DNA of 64,000 bases from JASHPR01 sp963833885 (GTDB lineage: Bacteria > Actinomycetota > Actinomycetes > Streptosporangiales > Streptosporangiaceae), in NCBI GenBank assembly GCA_963833885.1, contig CAWHZU010000025.1, positions 62,001 through 126,000 of the forward strand. The letters are read 5' to 3'. The notes below the pieces were generated by a model. The model did no database searches and was not told where the DNA came from. It worked only from the letters and a program-made list of their open reading frames with translations. Shown one piece after another: positions 52,090 to 60,925 of this stretch (position 1 is the stretch's first letter; every line of letters starts with the position of its first letter). Made by a program: the position numbers and the translations under genes.

Positions 52090-52444
52090 CTGCCACCTCC
52101 CTTAGCAGCTGCGGGTCGGTAAGCCGCGTGGGCACCGGGTGATAAACCCTGACGAGCCCCCGTTCTCGCATGTCGGAGAGCAGGATGCGAACCACGCCGA
52201 CCGGAAGATCCATGTCGGAGGCGAGGTCGGCCACCGAGGCCGGGAGCCGGCACAGACGCAGCAGGGTCAGATGCTCGGGCTCGAGATCATAGGTGCTGGC
52301 GTGTGCTCCGCGTACGGCGGTGACCATCGCCATCAGGTCGAAGCTATCCTCGCCGCTCGGCCGGGTCCGGCCACCGGTCAGCGCGTACGGACGGACGACC
52401 GGTCCGGCTTCATGGTCAAGCCACCTGTCGTCTGCCGGGGGCAC
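51782..52444 (-). CDS. Conservon DUF742 protein CvnC, copy 2, with extended tail
   Basis: Identical to the 220-residue frame of copy 1: DUF742 domain in the first 125 residues and a tail overprinted on cvnD. Confidence 0.85.
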   Translation of the reverse strand: MPPADDRWLDHEAGPVVRPYALTGGRTRPSGEDSFDLMAMVTAVRGAHASTYDLEPEHLTLLRLCRLPASVADLASDMDLPVGVVRILLSDMRERGLVRVYHPVPTRLTDPQLLREVADGLRRLLSEQPRRTGPGRDQDPGGGRIRSRQDHAGGRADRDQAAADRGGPERAGHAGGYHRRRGEQDHYDGRHGLRPHHDQGRPCGLSLRHAGPAPFLVHVG

Positions 52445-52450
52445 GTCAGG

Positions 52451-52861
52451 TCACTTCGTCTCTGCTATGTAGCCGACGGGCCGGGGGCTGACGGCAAGAT
52501 GCTCACCGACCCGCTTGACGAGAACCGCCATCTCGTAGGCGACGAGCCCGACGTCGGCGGACGAGGACGACAGCACGGCGAGGCAGGAGCCCTCGCCGGC
52601 GGCGGTCACGAACAGGAACTCGGCCTCCATCTCGACGATGATCTGGCGCGCTGGACCTCCGCCGAAATGCCGTCCCACGCCCCGGGCCAGGCTCTGGAAT
52701 CCGGCCGCGGCCGCCGAGAGATGGTCCGCATCCTCTTTGCTCAGCCTGGCCGACGCCCCGGTCGTGAGGCCGTCTCTGGACAGGATGACGGCTCTGCTGA
52801 TGTAGACGACCCTGGCGACCAGATCATCGAGGAGCCAGTCAAGCTCGCTGGCCTGGCTCAC
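52451..52861 (-). CDS. Conservon roadblock/LC7 protein CvnB, copy 2
   Basis: Identical 136-residue roadblock protein, GTG 52861, with the same ribosome site as copy 1. Confidence 0.93.
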   Translation of the reverse strand: MSQASELDWLLDDLVARVVYISRAVILSRDGLTTGASARLSKEDADHLSAAAAGFQSLARGVGRHFGGGPARQIIVEMEAEFLFVTAAGEGSCLAVLSSSSADVGLVAYEMAVLVKRVGEHLAVSPRPVGYIAETK

Positions 52862-52909
52862 GTGTTCCCCCTTTGATGCTCCCGACGTCGCGACAGCCTC
52901 GCGGCGTCA

Positions 52910-55681
52910 CTAATCGCTGTTCTCGGCGCCGTTGCCGCTGGATTCGCTGTTGTTGGTGGTGTCGGAGGGCGGTTTCACTGACCCGGATATGTAGCGGCCA
53001 CGCTCCCAGCCCCGCTGCAGTGCCGTCATGATGCTCCGCGCCGCCTCGGGCGACGGCGCGCTCGCTACCGTGTCCGCGCCGTCGGTCCCGGGCGCGCGGT
53101 CGCGCAGCTGCGGTGCCAGGCTGGCCTGGCGCACCCGGACCGGCAGGCCGAGCCTGGCCAGCTCGTTCGTGTCGACCGGCGGGTCCTGCGCGCCGGAGCT
53201 GTCCGGATGGGCAGGCAGTTCCTCTCCGAAGGACGAGAACGCGCTGCTGGTCGCGGCCGGTGCCTGGCGCGAGCGGCGCGGCGTGAACAGGCTTTCTTCC
53301 TCAGCAGCCGGGGCGGCTGGGGAAGCCGGCGGCGCCGGGGGGCCCAGAGGGGGCGGGGGCGCCGCGCCGAACGGCGGCGCGGGCACGGCCGACCCGAGGT
53401 CATCGCCGTCGTCCGGAATGCTGACGCTGGGCAAGCTTGGTACGGCGAACGGTCTCGTGTCGGGGCCGCGCAGCGCGTCGGCCTGCGGTTCCTCGGCGGA
53501 GGGCCAGTCTGCCGCAGGAGTATCCGCCGCGGGGATGTCGGCCAGCGGCAGATCCGACGCAGGCGCATCGGCGGCGGGCAGGTCTGCCGGGGGCAGGCCC
53601 GCTGGTGGGAGGTCGGCCGCGGGAAGGTCGGCCCCCGTGCCCGGCACCGCTTCGGCAGGCGGCATCAGCGCGCTCGGCCGGGTGATCGCGGCAGGCTCCG
53701 CGATCATGCCGTTGCTCCGGGCCGCGTGCCTGCTGGCGAGCCGGATCGGGCGCTCGGGCGCGGTCGGCAGCGCCGGCGCCCCGCCGTCCTCGGCGCCATC
53801 GGAGACCAGGGCCTTCGGGATCAGCACGACGGCCGTGGTACCGCCGAAGGGTGACCCCTGCAGGGTAATCCTGATGTCGTGGCGCTTGGCGAGCTGCCCG
53901 GCGACGAAGAGGCCGAGCTGCTCGCTGCCGGACAGGTCGAACTGCGGCGGGTTTTCGAAGTCGCTGTTGATCTCCGCGAGCTTCTCTTCGCTGATGCCGA
54001 GCCCGCGGTCTTCGATCTCGACGGCGAAGCCCCGGCCCACCACGTCGCCATGAACCCGCACGGGGGTGTTGGGCGGAGAGTAGATCGTGGCGTTCTCGGC
54101 GAGCTCGGCAATCATGTGGATGACGTCGGCCACGGCCGGGCCGACCAGTGCCGCGGGGGTCCCGACGGTGACCCTGATCCTGGTGTAGTCCTCGACCTCG
54201 GAAACTGCCGCGCGCAGCACGTCGATGAACGGCACCGGGTTGCGCCAGCCTCGCCCTGGCGACTCGCCGGACAAGATGATCAAGCCTTCGGAATGCCTGC
54301 GCATCCGGGTGGTGAGGTGGTCGATCCGGAACAGGTCCTCGAGCTCCTCGGGCTCACTGGCTCGGCGTTCCATGGCGTCGAGCAGCGCCAGCTGGCGGTG
54401 CAGCAGGGACTGGCTGCGCCTGGCCAGATTGCGGAAGACCTCGCTGACGCCCCGGCGCAGCCGGGCCTCGTCGACGGCGGCTTCCACCGCCGTCCGCTGT
54501 ACCGCGTTGAAGGCCTCTCTGACCTGCCCGATCTCGTCGAGGCTCGATTCCAGCGGCGGTGCCTCGGCGGAAACGTCGACGTCCTGGCCTGCACGGAGCC
54601 GCTCCACAACGCTGGGCAGCCGGTTGTTGGCCAGGTCGAGAGCGGACCGCCGCAGCGCGGCTAGCTGCCGCACCAGGCCACGGCCCATGAAGAACGACAC
54701 GATGATCGAGAGGATCACGGCCAGCAACCCGAGCCCGCCGACCAGGTAGAGACGAAGGAAGGTCGCGTTGGCGACTGGCTGTGCGCGGACCGTAAGCTCG
54801 GTCGCGGCCTGCTCGCTTGCCTTGAACATTCCGCCGGAGACCGCCCCGGCCGCAAGGTTCCAGTCCGCGAGTGGCACCGGCGGGACGTGCCCCGGGTGAT
54901 TGACACCCATGATCTTGTTCTCGAACGCGGTCAGCGAAGCCAGCGCCTGCGGGTTCATATCCTTTGTGTAGTAGGCCCGGTAAATCGGCTGCAGGTCCTG
55001 CAGGTTCTCCGCTTGCACCGCGCGGCGGGCGCCGACGAGCTGAGTGAATTCCTGCCGGTCCGCGACGGAGAACGTCCGCGCGATCGAGTCGCCGTTTATG
55101 AGCGCGTCCTCTTCCAGAAGGATGTCCTCAGCCCGGCCAACCCTGACCAGGGTCAGGCTCTGGGTCGCCACCCCTACGTTGTTTTCCTGCAGGATCGTCT
55201 GGTTCAGCACCGTGTCGGCGGCGTTGATGACGTTGTCGTACGCGCTGATCGCCGCAGGCCTGGTGATGGCCAGCGAGGCGATCTGGGAGCGCAGCGCCGG
55301 GAGGCCGGCGGAGACCTTGATCAGGCTGGCGATCGCCTGCTTGACGCCCGGAGAGGCGTTGCCGATCACGTTGCCGACGGCCTTCTTGAACGCGTTCTCG
55401 GTGCCCTCGGTCCTGGTTTCCTGTGCACGCAGCGTAGCCAAGTTCGATGGCACCGGGGCTGCCAGGTAGGCCACGGCCAGCAGGCGCTCGGTGTCGACCT
55501 GGGCCTCATAGTTGCCGGTCGGCGTGCCGATGGTGTCCTTTAGCGTCCTTGACCTGGACAAATTGATGGCATCGCTGGCGGTCGTCGTCGCCGCGAAGGC
55601 GTACACCCCGATCAGGGAAAGGATCGGGATGGCCACGAGGAGAAGGATCCTCAGGCGTATGGACAGGCTGCGCAAACGCAT
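52910..55681 (-). CDS. Conservon sensor kinase CvnA, copy 2
   Basis: Identical 923-residue sensor kinase (NIT-like outside domain, two TMs, HAMP, HATPase, PAD-repeat tail). Its promoter side is now next to the divergent APC permease rather than to a GNAT gene, so regulation may differ from copy 1 beyond the shared first 158 nt upstream. Confidence 0.93.
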   Translation of the reverse strand: MRLRSLSIRLRILLLVAIPILSLIGVYAFAATTTASDAINLSRSRTLKDTIGTPTGNYEAQVDTERLLAVAYLAAPVPSNLATLRAQETRTEGTENAFKKAVGNVIGNASPGVKQAIASLIKVSAGLPALRSQIASLAITRPAAISAYDNVINAADTVLNQTILQENNVGVATQSLTLVRVGRAEDILLEEDALINGDSIARTFSVADRQEFTQLVGARRAVQAENLQDLQPIYRAYYTKDMNPQALASLTAFENKIMGVNHPGHVPPVPLADWNLAAGAVSGGMFKASEQAATELTVRAQPVANATFLRLYLVGGLGLLAVILSIIVSFFMGRGLVRQLAALRRSALDLANNRLPSVVERLRAGQDVDVSAEAPPLESSLDEIGQVREAFNAVQRTAVEAAVDEARLRRGVSEVFRNLARRSQSLLHRQLALLDAMERRASEPEELEDLFRIDHLTTRMRRHSEGLIILSGESPGRGWRNPVPFIDVLRAAVSEVEDYTRIRVTVGTPAALVGPAVADVIHMIAELAENATIYSPPNTPVRVHGDVVGRGFAVEIEDRGLGISEEKLAEINSDFENPPQFDLSGSEQLGLFVAGQLAKRHDIRITLQGSPFGGTTAVVLIPKALVSDGAEDGGAPALPTAPERPIRLASRHAARSNGMIAEPAAITRPSALMPPAEAVPGTGADLPAADLPPAGLPPADLPAADAPASDLPLADIPAADTPAADWPSAEEPQADALRGPDTRPFAVPSLPSVSIPDDGDDLGSAVPAPPFGAAPPPPLGPPAPPASPAAPAAEEESLFTPRRSRQAPAATSSAFSSFGEELPAHPDSSGAQDPPVDTNELARLGLPVRVRQASLAPQLRDRAPGTDGADTVASAPSPEAARSIMTALQRGWERGRYISGSVKPPSDTTNNSESSGNGAENSD

Positions 55682-55752
55682 AGCTGTGGCCTCGGAGTGA
55701 GAAGTGACCAGCGAACCTTGCTGTTGTCGGGAGGACTCCGGCTCGAAGGTTT

Positions 55753-55782
55753 GTGATCATAACAGCCTGTTACGAAGATCAC
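55753..55782. promoter_or_regulatory. Nested inverted repeats upstream of cvnA copy 2
   Basis: Same element as at 49068-49097: GTGATC/GATCAC arms around TAACAG-C-CTGTTA. It is inside the duplicated unit. Confidence 0.6.
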
Positions 55783-55889
55783 TAGCGGAACTAACCAAGT
55801 TAATGCGATAACGGCAAAGAGCGGTGCATTTCGCGTTTCGCAATTTGCTTCCCGGGCTGACGCAGCGCAACTTTATTTCCTCGCAATCC

Positions 55890-55915
55890 ATGGTCACCAT
55901 ATGCGTGTCCGCATA
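55890..55915. promoter_or_regulatory. Adjacent palindromes upstream of the APC permease
   Basis: ATGGTCACCAT (55890-55900, perfect 5-bp arms, one central base) directly abuts TATGCG-TGTC-CGCATA (55900-55915). They lie in a 347-nt divergent spacer (55682-56028) whose unique part (55840-55930) is clearly AT-richer than the surrounding sequence, with TATTTAAA at 55921-55928. They are 113 nt upstream of the permease ATG; candidate operators for the permease gene. The spacer holds no gene. Confidence 0.5.
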
Positions 55916-56028
55916 ATTCATATTTAAACGGGCAGCCGCTCCGCCAGGGCGGCCGCGATAGTGCGGTGACGGAGCTGAGCAGCCCGATCCGAAGCGTTCC
56001 GGACACTTCGATCAGGAAGCAGGACGCC

Positions 56029-57525
56029 ATGGCTGACCTCAACTCCAGCCCTGCTGCGAAAACCTCCGAGCCCGCCGCTCCGGGTCATCCCGGGCTGAAG
56101 CAGAACGCGATCAGCCTTGCCGACGCGATCATCGTCGGAATGGCTTCTTCGGGGCCGACCGCCTCGCTTGCGGTGACGCTCGCCGCCATTGTCGCGGTGT
56201 GCTCCTATGCCGGGCCGGTCGCCATCGCTGTCTGCTTCCTGCCCATGCTCGGCATCGCGCTTGCCTACCGGCGCCTCAACCAGTGGCGGGTGGATTGCGG
56301 CGCGTCCTATGTGTGGGTGGGGCGCGCGATCACGCCGTACCTCGGCTTCATCGTCGGCTGGATCATGCTGCTCGGGTACTTCCTCGGCACGATCTCAGAC
56401 ATCCTGCCGGTCGGCCCCTACGTCCTGCAGATCGTGGCCCCCGGGCAGGCGAACTCCAGCCTCGCGGCGGCGATATCCGCGTCAGTCTGGCTCGTGATCG
56501 TCACGGTCATCGCGTACATAGGAATCCAGCTCACTGCCCGGTTCCAGTGGCTGCTCGCAACCATCGAGTACCTGATCATCACGGTGTTCGCCGTCGTGAC
56601 CCTGGTGGCGGTGCTGCGGCATCACCACGGAACATCGGCATTCCACTGGAGCTGGCTCTCCTGGCACAGCCTCGGCGGGACATCAGGCCTGGTGAGCGGG
56701 ATCCTCATCGCCGTCTACATGTTCAGCGGCTGGGACACCTCGGTGTATGTGAACGAGGAGACGCAGCGGTCCCGCGTCAACCCGGGGCGCGCTGTCGTGG
56801 TTGGTGTGATCACGCTCGGCGTGATGTACGCGTTCTACACCTTCGCGTTCGAGGGCGGCGTCAGCCAGAAGGCGCTGGCCGCCAACGGCGCCGACGCGCT
56901 GGCCTACATCGTCCACTCGGTCGCGGGCTCGCCATGGGACAAGGTGATGATCGCGGCGGTGCTGCTATCGATCGTGGGCGCGACCCAGACCGCCCTCGTG
57001 GCCGGGTCGAGGATCGCGTTCGCCATGGGCCAGGACCGGGTGCTGCCGCCCGCGCTGGGCAGGTCGCACCGGGTGCACCGCACGCCCGCCCTGGCAACCG
57101 TCGTCTTCGCCCTGCTCACCCTGGCCGTCACCTGGGTGTACACGCTCAGCTCGGCGAGCGTCGAAGGCGCCTTCACCAACGTCGTCGACTCGGTTGGGCT
57201 CATGTTCGCGCTCTTCTACGCCGCGACCGGACTCGCAATGGCCGTGTACTACCGCAAGCTCGCCGCGCGCGGCGTCGGGGCGTTCCTGCAGCTGACGCTC
57301 GTGCCGCTGGTCTCGGCCGCCTTCCTCATCTGGGTCGCGTTCAAGTCGGTACCCGGCCTGGGCGGCTGGAACGGCTCGGTGATGCACTACCTGTACGTCA
57401 TGATCGGCGTAGGGGTCGTGTTCCTGCTGGCGGCCAGGTTCATCGCGCGGTCCGGCTACTTCGCCGAACCCACCGAGGCCTACGATCCCTCGGCGGCAGC
57501 CTCCGCCGGTGACAGCTCCGCATGA
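56029..57525 (+). CDS. APC-superfamily amino acid/amine permease
   Basis: A 498-residue transporter with about 12 membrane helices. The first TM contains DAIIVGMASSGPTASLAVTL, a version of the APC glycine-rich substrate loop, and DCGASYVWVGRAITPYLGF follows. Related in sequence to the partial permease at 63394. ATG 56029 follows AGGAAGCAGGACGCC; an N-terminal extension from 55966 is possible. Its 3' end overlaps the convergent cvnD-3 gene by 46 nt. Likely an amine or amino-acid importer, given the neighbouring amine oxidase. Confidence 0.9.
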   Translation: MADLNSSPAAKTSEPAAPGHPGLKQNAISLADAIIVGMASSGPTASLAVTLAAIVAVCSYAGPVAIAVCFLPMLGIALAYRRLNQWRVDCGASYVWVGRAITPYLGFIVGWIMLLGYFLGTISDILPVGPYVLQIVAPGQANSSLAAAISASVWLVIVTVIAYIGIQLTARFQWLLATIEYLIITVFAVVTLVAVLRHHHGTSAFHWSWLSWHSLGGTSGLVSGILIAVYMFSGWDTSVYVNEETQRSRVNPGRAVVVGVITLGVMYAFYTFAFEGGVSQKALAANGADALAYIVHSVAGSPWDKVMIAAVLLSIVGATQTALVAGSRIAFAMGQDRVLPPALGRSHRVHRTPALATVVFALLTLAVTWVYTLSSASVEGAFTNVVDSVGLMFALFYAATGLAMAVYYRKLAARGVGAFLQLTLVPLVSAAFLIWVAFKSVPGLGGWNGSVMHYLYVMIGVGVVFLLAARFIARSGYFAEPTEAYDPSAAASAGDSSA

Positions 57526-58127
57526 GGCTGCGGCGCCTGGCCCACCTCGGCGCTGAGAACGTGCTCGACGAGCGTAATCAGGACTTGCTTGACCGAGGAC
57601 CGATCCCTGGCGTCGCAGAGCAGCGCAGGGACATGGGAATCAAGGTCGAGCGCGATGCGGACGTCCTCCGGATCGTAGCGGGGCGAGCCATCGAAGACGT
57701 TGACGGCTACGACAAACGGCAGTCCGCGCCGCTCGAAGTAGTCGACGGCTGGAAAGCAATCGATGAGGCGGCGGGTATCGGCAAGGATCACGGCGCCGAG
57801 CGCGCCATAGGCCAAGTCGTCCCACATGAACCAGAAGCGGTCCTGGCCCGGGGTGCCGAAGAGGTACAGGGCAAGGCGTCTGGCCATCGTGATCCGGCCA
57901 AAGTCCATCGCCACCGTGGTGGTGGTCTTGTCGCCCACACCACTGAGATCGTCCACGCCGATGCTCGCCTGGGTGAGTGTCTCCTCGGTGCGCAGCGGGC
58001 GGATCTCGCTAATCGCACCGACAAGCGTCGTCTTTCCTACGCCGAATCCGCCGGCGACGAGGATCTTGAACGGGGTGAGCAGGCCGTCGTCCGCTGCGCC
58101 AAGGGCGTCAGAGGGAGCGGAGCCCAT
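57480..58127 (-). CDS. Conservon GTP-binding protein CvnD, third conservon
   Basis: A 215-residue small GTPase, clearly a paralogue of the duplicated CvnD but divergent. GGFGVGKTTLV P-loop, LFGTPGQDRFWFMW and VNVFDG are conserved; the C-terminus has an extra Ala/Glu-rich tail. ATG 58127 overlaps the cvnC-3 end by 20 nt, the normal spacing. The stop overlaps the APC permease end by 46 nt. Confidence 0.94.
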   Translation of the reverse strand: MGSAPSDALGAADDGLLTPFKILVAGGFGVGKTTLVGAISEIRPLRTEETLTQASIGVDDLSGVGDKTTTTVAMDFGRITMARRLALYLFGTPGQDRFWFMWDDLAYGALGAVILADTRRLIDCFPAVDYFERRGLPFVVAVNVFDGSPRYDPEDVRIALDLDSHVPALLCDARDRSSVKQVLITLVEHVLSAEVGQAPQPHAELSPAEAAAEGS

Positions 58128-58488
58128 TGAGCACCTCCCTGAGCAGATCTGGGCTTGCCTGCGGGCGCACGGCCCGTCGCGGCTGCACGGTGATCAATTT
58201 CTGCTGAATCAAGTCGGCGAGCAGGACCCGCACCACGCCCAGCGGCAGCGCCACGTCCGCCGCGGCGTCAGCGACGGTCATCGGCTCCTGGCACAGGCCG
58301 ATGAGCTTACGGTGCTCGGGACCGAGCCTGCGTGACGCGGCAGCGGTCGGGGGCGGCCCGTAGGCCACGATCACCGTGATCAGGTCGAGCACCGCGTCGC
58401 CGGCAGGATCGGTTCGCCCGCCGGTCAGCGCGTAGGGCCGGACGACCCGGCCGGCTTCCCGGTCGACCCACCTGTCGTTCGGGGCCAC
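58108..58488 (-). CDS. Conservon DUF742 protein CvnC, third conservon
   Basis: A 126-residue DUF742 protein (VVRPYALTGGRTDPAGDAVL, VADAAADVALPLGVVRVLLA, LLREVLNGLRSL) that stops right at the usual place, in contrast to the 220-residue frames of the other two conservons. It follows the CvnB stop by 6 nt. Confidence 0.93.
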   Translation of the reverse strand: MAPNDRWVDREAGRVVRPYALTGGRTDPAGDAVLDLITVIVAYGPPPTAAASRRLGPEHRKLIGLCQEPMTVADAAADVALPLGVVRVLLADLIQQKLITVQPRRAVRPQASPDLLREVLNGLRSL

Positions 58489-58494
58489 CGGTTC

Positions 58495-58923
58495 TCACTC
58501 AGCTGGTATCTGGGGGCCGGCCAGCCTGGGCTGAGCGACGAGATGCGGCCCGGCGCGCTTGACCAGCATCGCCATCTCATAAGCAACGAGGCCAGCGTCG
58601 GCGCTCGCCGGGCACATCACCGCCAGGCAGCTGCCATAACCGGCCGCGGTGACGAACAGGAATGCCTGCTCGAGTTCGATGATCGTCTGGCGCACATCAC
58701 CGAGACTGAAGTGCTCACCTGCGCCCCTGGCGAGACTCTGCACGCCCGCGGCCAGCGCAGCCAGATGCTCAGCGTTCTCCCGGCTCAAGGCCTGGGATGC
58801 GGCGACGGCCAGGCCGTCGCGGGAGAGAATCACGGCATGCTCGATGTCGTCCACCCGGGCGGCGAGGTCGTCAAGCAGCCAGCTCAATTCCTGGCCTGTC
58901 GAGGTCATGCCGTGTGAACCCAT
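58495..58923 (-). CDS. Conservon roadblock/LC7 protein CvnB, third conservon
   Basis: A 142-residue roadblock protein (QELSWLLDDLAARVDDIEHA, ESCLAVMCPASADAG-like region). The ATG at 58923 overlaps the cvnA-3 stop in TGATG, and GGAGG lies 7 nt upstream, so translation is coupled to cvnA. ATG 58908 is an alternative. Confidence 0.92.
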   Translation of the reverse strand: MGSHGMTSTGQELSWLLDDLAARVDDIEHAVILSRDGLAVAASQALSRENAEHLAALAAGVQSLARGAGEHFSLGDVRQTIIELEQAFLFVTAAGYGSCLAVMCPASADAGLVAYEMAMLVKRAGPHLVAQPRLAGPQIPAE

Positions 58924-60719
58924 CACGCATCCTCCTGCAGTGCCTCGCGCGCGCCGTCCGCCGAATCCTGGCCACCGCCCGTGTCTGGTGAGTCTGGCCC
59001 TTCCTCGGCCTTGCGACCGCGTTCCCATCCGCTCTGCAGCGAAGCGAGCAGCTTCTGCGCCTGGTCTGGCGAGCGCATTTCGGGGTCGCGGGAGGGCGTG
59101 GCTGGTCCGTGCGAAGACTTGGCACGCAGATGCGGAGATAGGTTCGCCTGGCGCACCCGGCGCGGCAAGCCCCGGTGGGTACCTGAATCTGGGCCGCCAA
59201 GCGGCGGCTGCGGTGCGGTGGGCGAGCGGACCGCCCCGCCCGGCTGGCTGCCGCCAGCGGCCGCTTGGCCGGGGACGACCCGCTGGCCGAGGAAGGTCGG
59301 CTCCCTCAGCGGGAAGGCCGGGTCAGCGGGGCTGGCGCCCGGCGCGCGTGTACCGATGGCTGACGGCCCGAAACCGGTGTCCGGCCCGCCGGGTACGGAG
59401 GTTTCGCCGACCGGCGGCAGGCCTGCGAACACCTGGCGGAGGGGTGCAACGCTCTCCGTCCGTCGCGTCGGCCGCTCCGTCCGGCCGCTCAGGGCAAGCT
59501 CCAGGCCCCGGCCGCGTGCCGCCGGTGTCTCGCCTTCAGCCGGCTGCACCGGCTTTGCCGCCTCGGCCGCCGACGTGATGATGCTGCTGGGCATCAGCAC
59601 GATCGCCGTGGTCCCGCCGTAGGGGGAGGGGCGCAGGAAGACGCGCACACCGTGCCGGGCGGCCAGCTTGCCGACCACAAAAAGGCCAAGCTGGTCCGCG
59701 TTGGCGAGATCGAAATCCGCCGGGCTGCCCAGCTGGTCATTGATCGCATCCAGCTCATCGGGCTTGATGCCCAGGCCCCGGTCCTCGATCTCGAAGGCAA
59801 ATCCATTGCCTACCCGCTCCGCCCTGACCTCCACCCGCGTCCCCGACGGTGAGAACAAGGTTGCATTCTCGACCAGCTCGGCCAGCAGATGAATCATGTC
59901 AGCCACCACCGAGCCCGCCACCATGTCTTCGGAGTCGGTGACGACCTCGACCCGCTTGTAGTCCTCCACCTCGGCGACGGCCCCACGGACGACGTCGATG
60001 ACCGGCACCGGGCTGGTCCATCCCCGCCCGGGAACGGAGCCGGAGAGGATGATCAGGCCTTCGGCATGACGGCGCATACGGGTGGTGAGGTGATCAAGCG
60101 GGAAAAGGTCCGCCAGCGCGGCTGGATGGGTGGCCTTCTCTTCGAGGTCGTCGATCTGCCGCAGCTGTCGCTGCAGCAGGGAAAGGCTCCGCCGCGCCAG
60201 GCTCACGAAGACCTGGCTGATCCCCGTGCGCAGGCTGGTCTCGGTGGCGGCAGCGGTGAGCGCGGTCTGCTGAATGCTGGCAACGGCCGCAGCCACCCTG
60301 GCGACCTCAGTGGTCTTCACCGGGGCGGGGACGGGAAGTTCGCTGTCCAGGTCGAGTTCTTCACCGCGCCGGAGTCGCTGCACAAGATCTGGGAACTGCT
60401 GGTCGGCGAAGCGACGGGCGGTCGCCTCGACGGTGGAGATCTCGTGGAAGAGGCGACGGGCGAGCCATGCCATGGCGAAGGCGGCGATGATGGTGGCAAC
60501 AAGGCCCACCGCGTCCGCGAGCGCGATTCTGACCAGTACCGTGCCGTGCTGAGCGGTCTGCCCGTGGTTCGCGATTGCATCGCTGATGGTTACGCCGGCG
60601 AAGGCCCACATTGCCACCGCGGCAACAACGGGCACGGCTACGATCACGCTTGCGGTGAACCGGATCGAGCGGCGCCGCGCGCGCCATCGCTCACGGCCGG
60701 GCAACATGTGCGCGCCCAT
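58923..60719 (-). CDS. Conservon sensor kinase CvnA, third conservon (no NIT domain)
   Basis: A 598-residue kinase-like protein. It has two close membrane helices (about 22-43 and 63-86) with only a short outside loop, so it lacks the NIT-like sensor of the other CvnA proteins. The core is shared: ARRSLSLLQRQLRQIDDLEE, DHLTTRMRRHAEGLIILSGS, HATPase (LAELVENATLF, EIEDRGLGI) and a Pro-rich tail ending in a WERGRKA segment. GGGGGG precedes ATG 60719. First gene of the cvnABCD-3 operon. Confidence 0.93.
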   Translation of the reverse strand: MGAHMLPGRERWRARRRSIRFTASVIVAVPVVAAVAMWAFAGVTISDAIANHGQTAQHGTVLVRIALADAVGLVATIIAAFAMAWLARRLFHEISTVEATARRFADQQFPDLVQRLRRGEELDLDSELPVPAPVKTTEVARVAAAVASIQQTALTAAATETSLRTGISQVFVSLARRSLSLLQRQLRQIDDLEEKATHPAALADLFPLDHLTTRMRRHAEGLIILSGSVPGRGWTSPVPVIDVVRGAVAEVEDYKRVEVVTDSEDMVAGSVVADMIHLLAELVENATLFSPSGTRVEVRAERVGNGFAFEIEDRGLGIKPDELDAINDQLGSPADFDLANADQLGLFVVGKLAARHGVRVFLRPSPYGGTTAIVLMPSSIITSAAEAAKPVQPAEGETPAARGRGLELALSGRTERPTRRTESVAPLRQVFAGLPPVGETSVPGGPDTGFGPSAIGTRAPGASPADPAFPLREPTFLGQRVVPGQAAAGGSQPGGAVRSPTAPQPPLGGPDSGTHRGLPRRVRQANLSPHLRAKSSHGPATPSRDPEMRSPDQAQKLLASLQSGWERGRKAEEGPDSPDTGGGQDSADGAREALQEDA

Positions 60720-60780
60720 GCATTACCCCCCGGTCCGGGTCGGGCGTCCGGATCCGCCGACACGCGACGGACAGGCTTTC

Positions 60781-60823
60781 GTACTGCTGGGACGGTATAA
60801 ATGACTTCCCGTGGGTACAGTAC
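60781..60823 (-). promoter_or_regulatory. Candidate cvnA-3 promoter/operator region
   Basis: The 206-nt spacer between the amine oxidase stop and cvnA-3 holds GTACTG (60781-60786) and CAGTAC (60818-60823) in inverted orientation, the palindrome GTACAGTAC (60815-60823) and a minus-strand TTTATACC (60794-60801) resembling a -10. Assignment as a promoter is a guess from position. Confidence 0.35.
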
Positions 60824-60925
60824 ATGACCGTCTGCGCCTTTATGGGCAGTTCTGATCAACAGGCGTTTTTCCCTGAATCTGTCCGGTGACTGTCCAAAAC
60901 TGCGCCTCACTATCCGGAAATGGCG

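Larger units (their letters stand above)
49155..55839. repeat. Tandem duplication unit, copy 2 (6685 bp)
   Basis: The second unit begins at the joint TTTCGC/GCCGCC (49151-49160) and ends at 55839, where the sequence departs from the repeat (TTTCGCAATTTG instead of TTTCGCCGCC). Left-hand and right-hand flanks share only GC at the join. See the copy 1 entry for the differences. Confidence 0.95.

Noticed and set aside
42473..55839. Composite transposon or prophage as the cause of the duplication
   Set aside because: No transposase, integrase, terminal inverted repeats or target-site duplication are seen at the borders.
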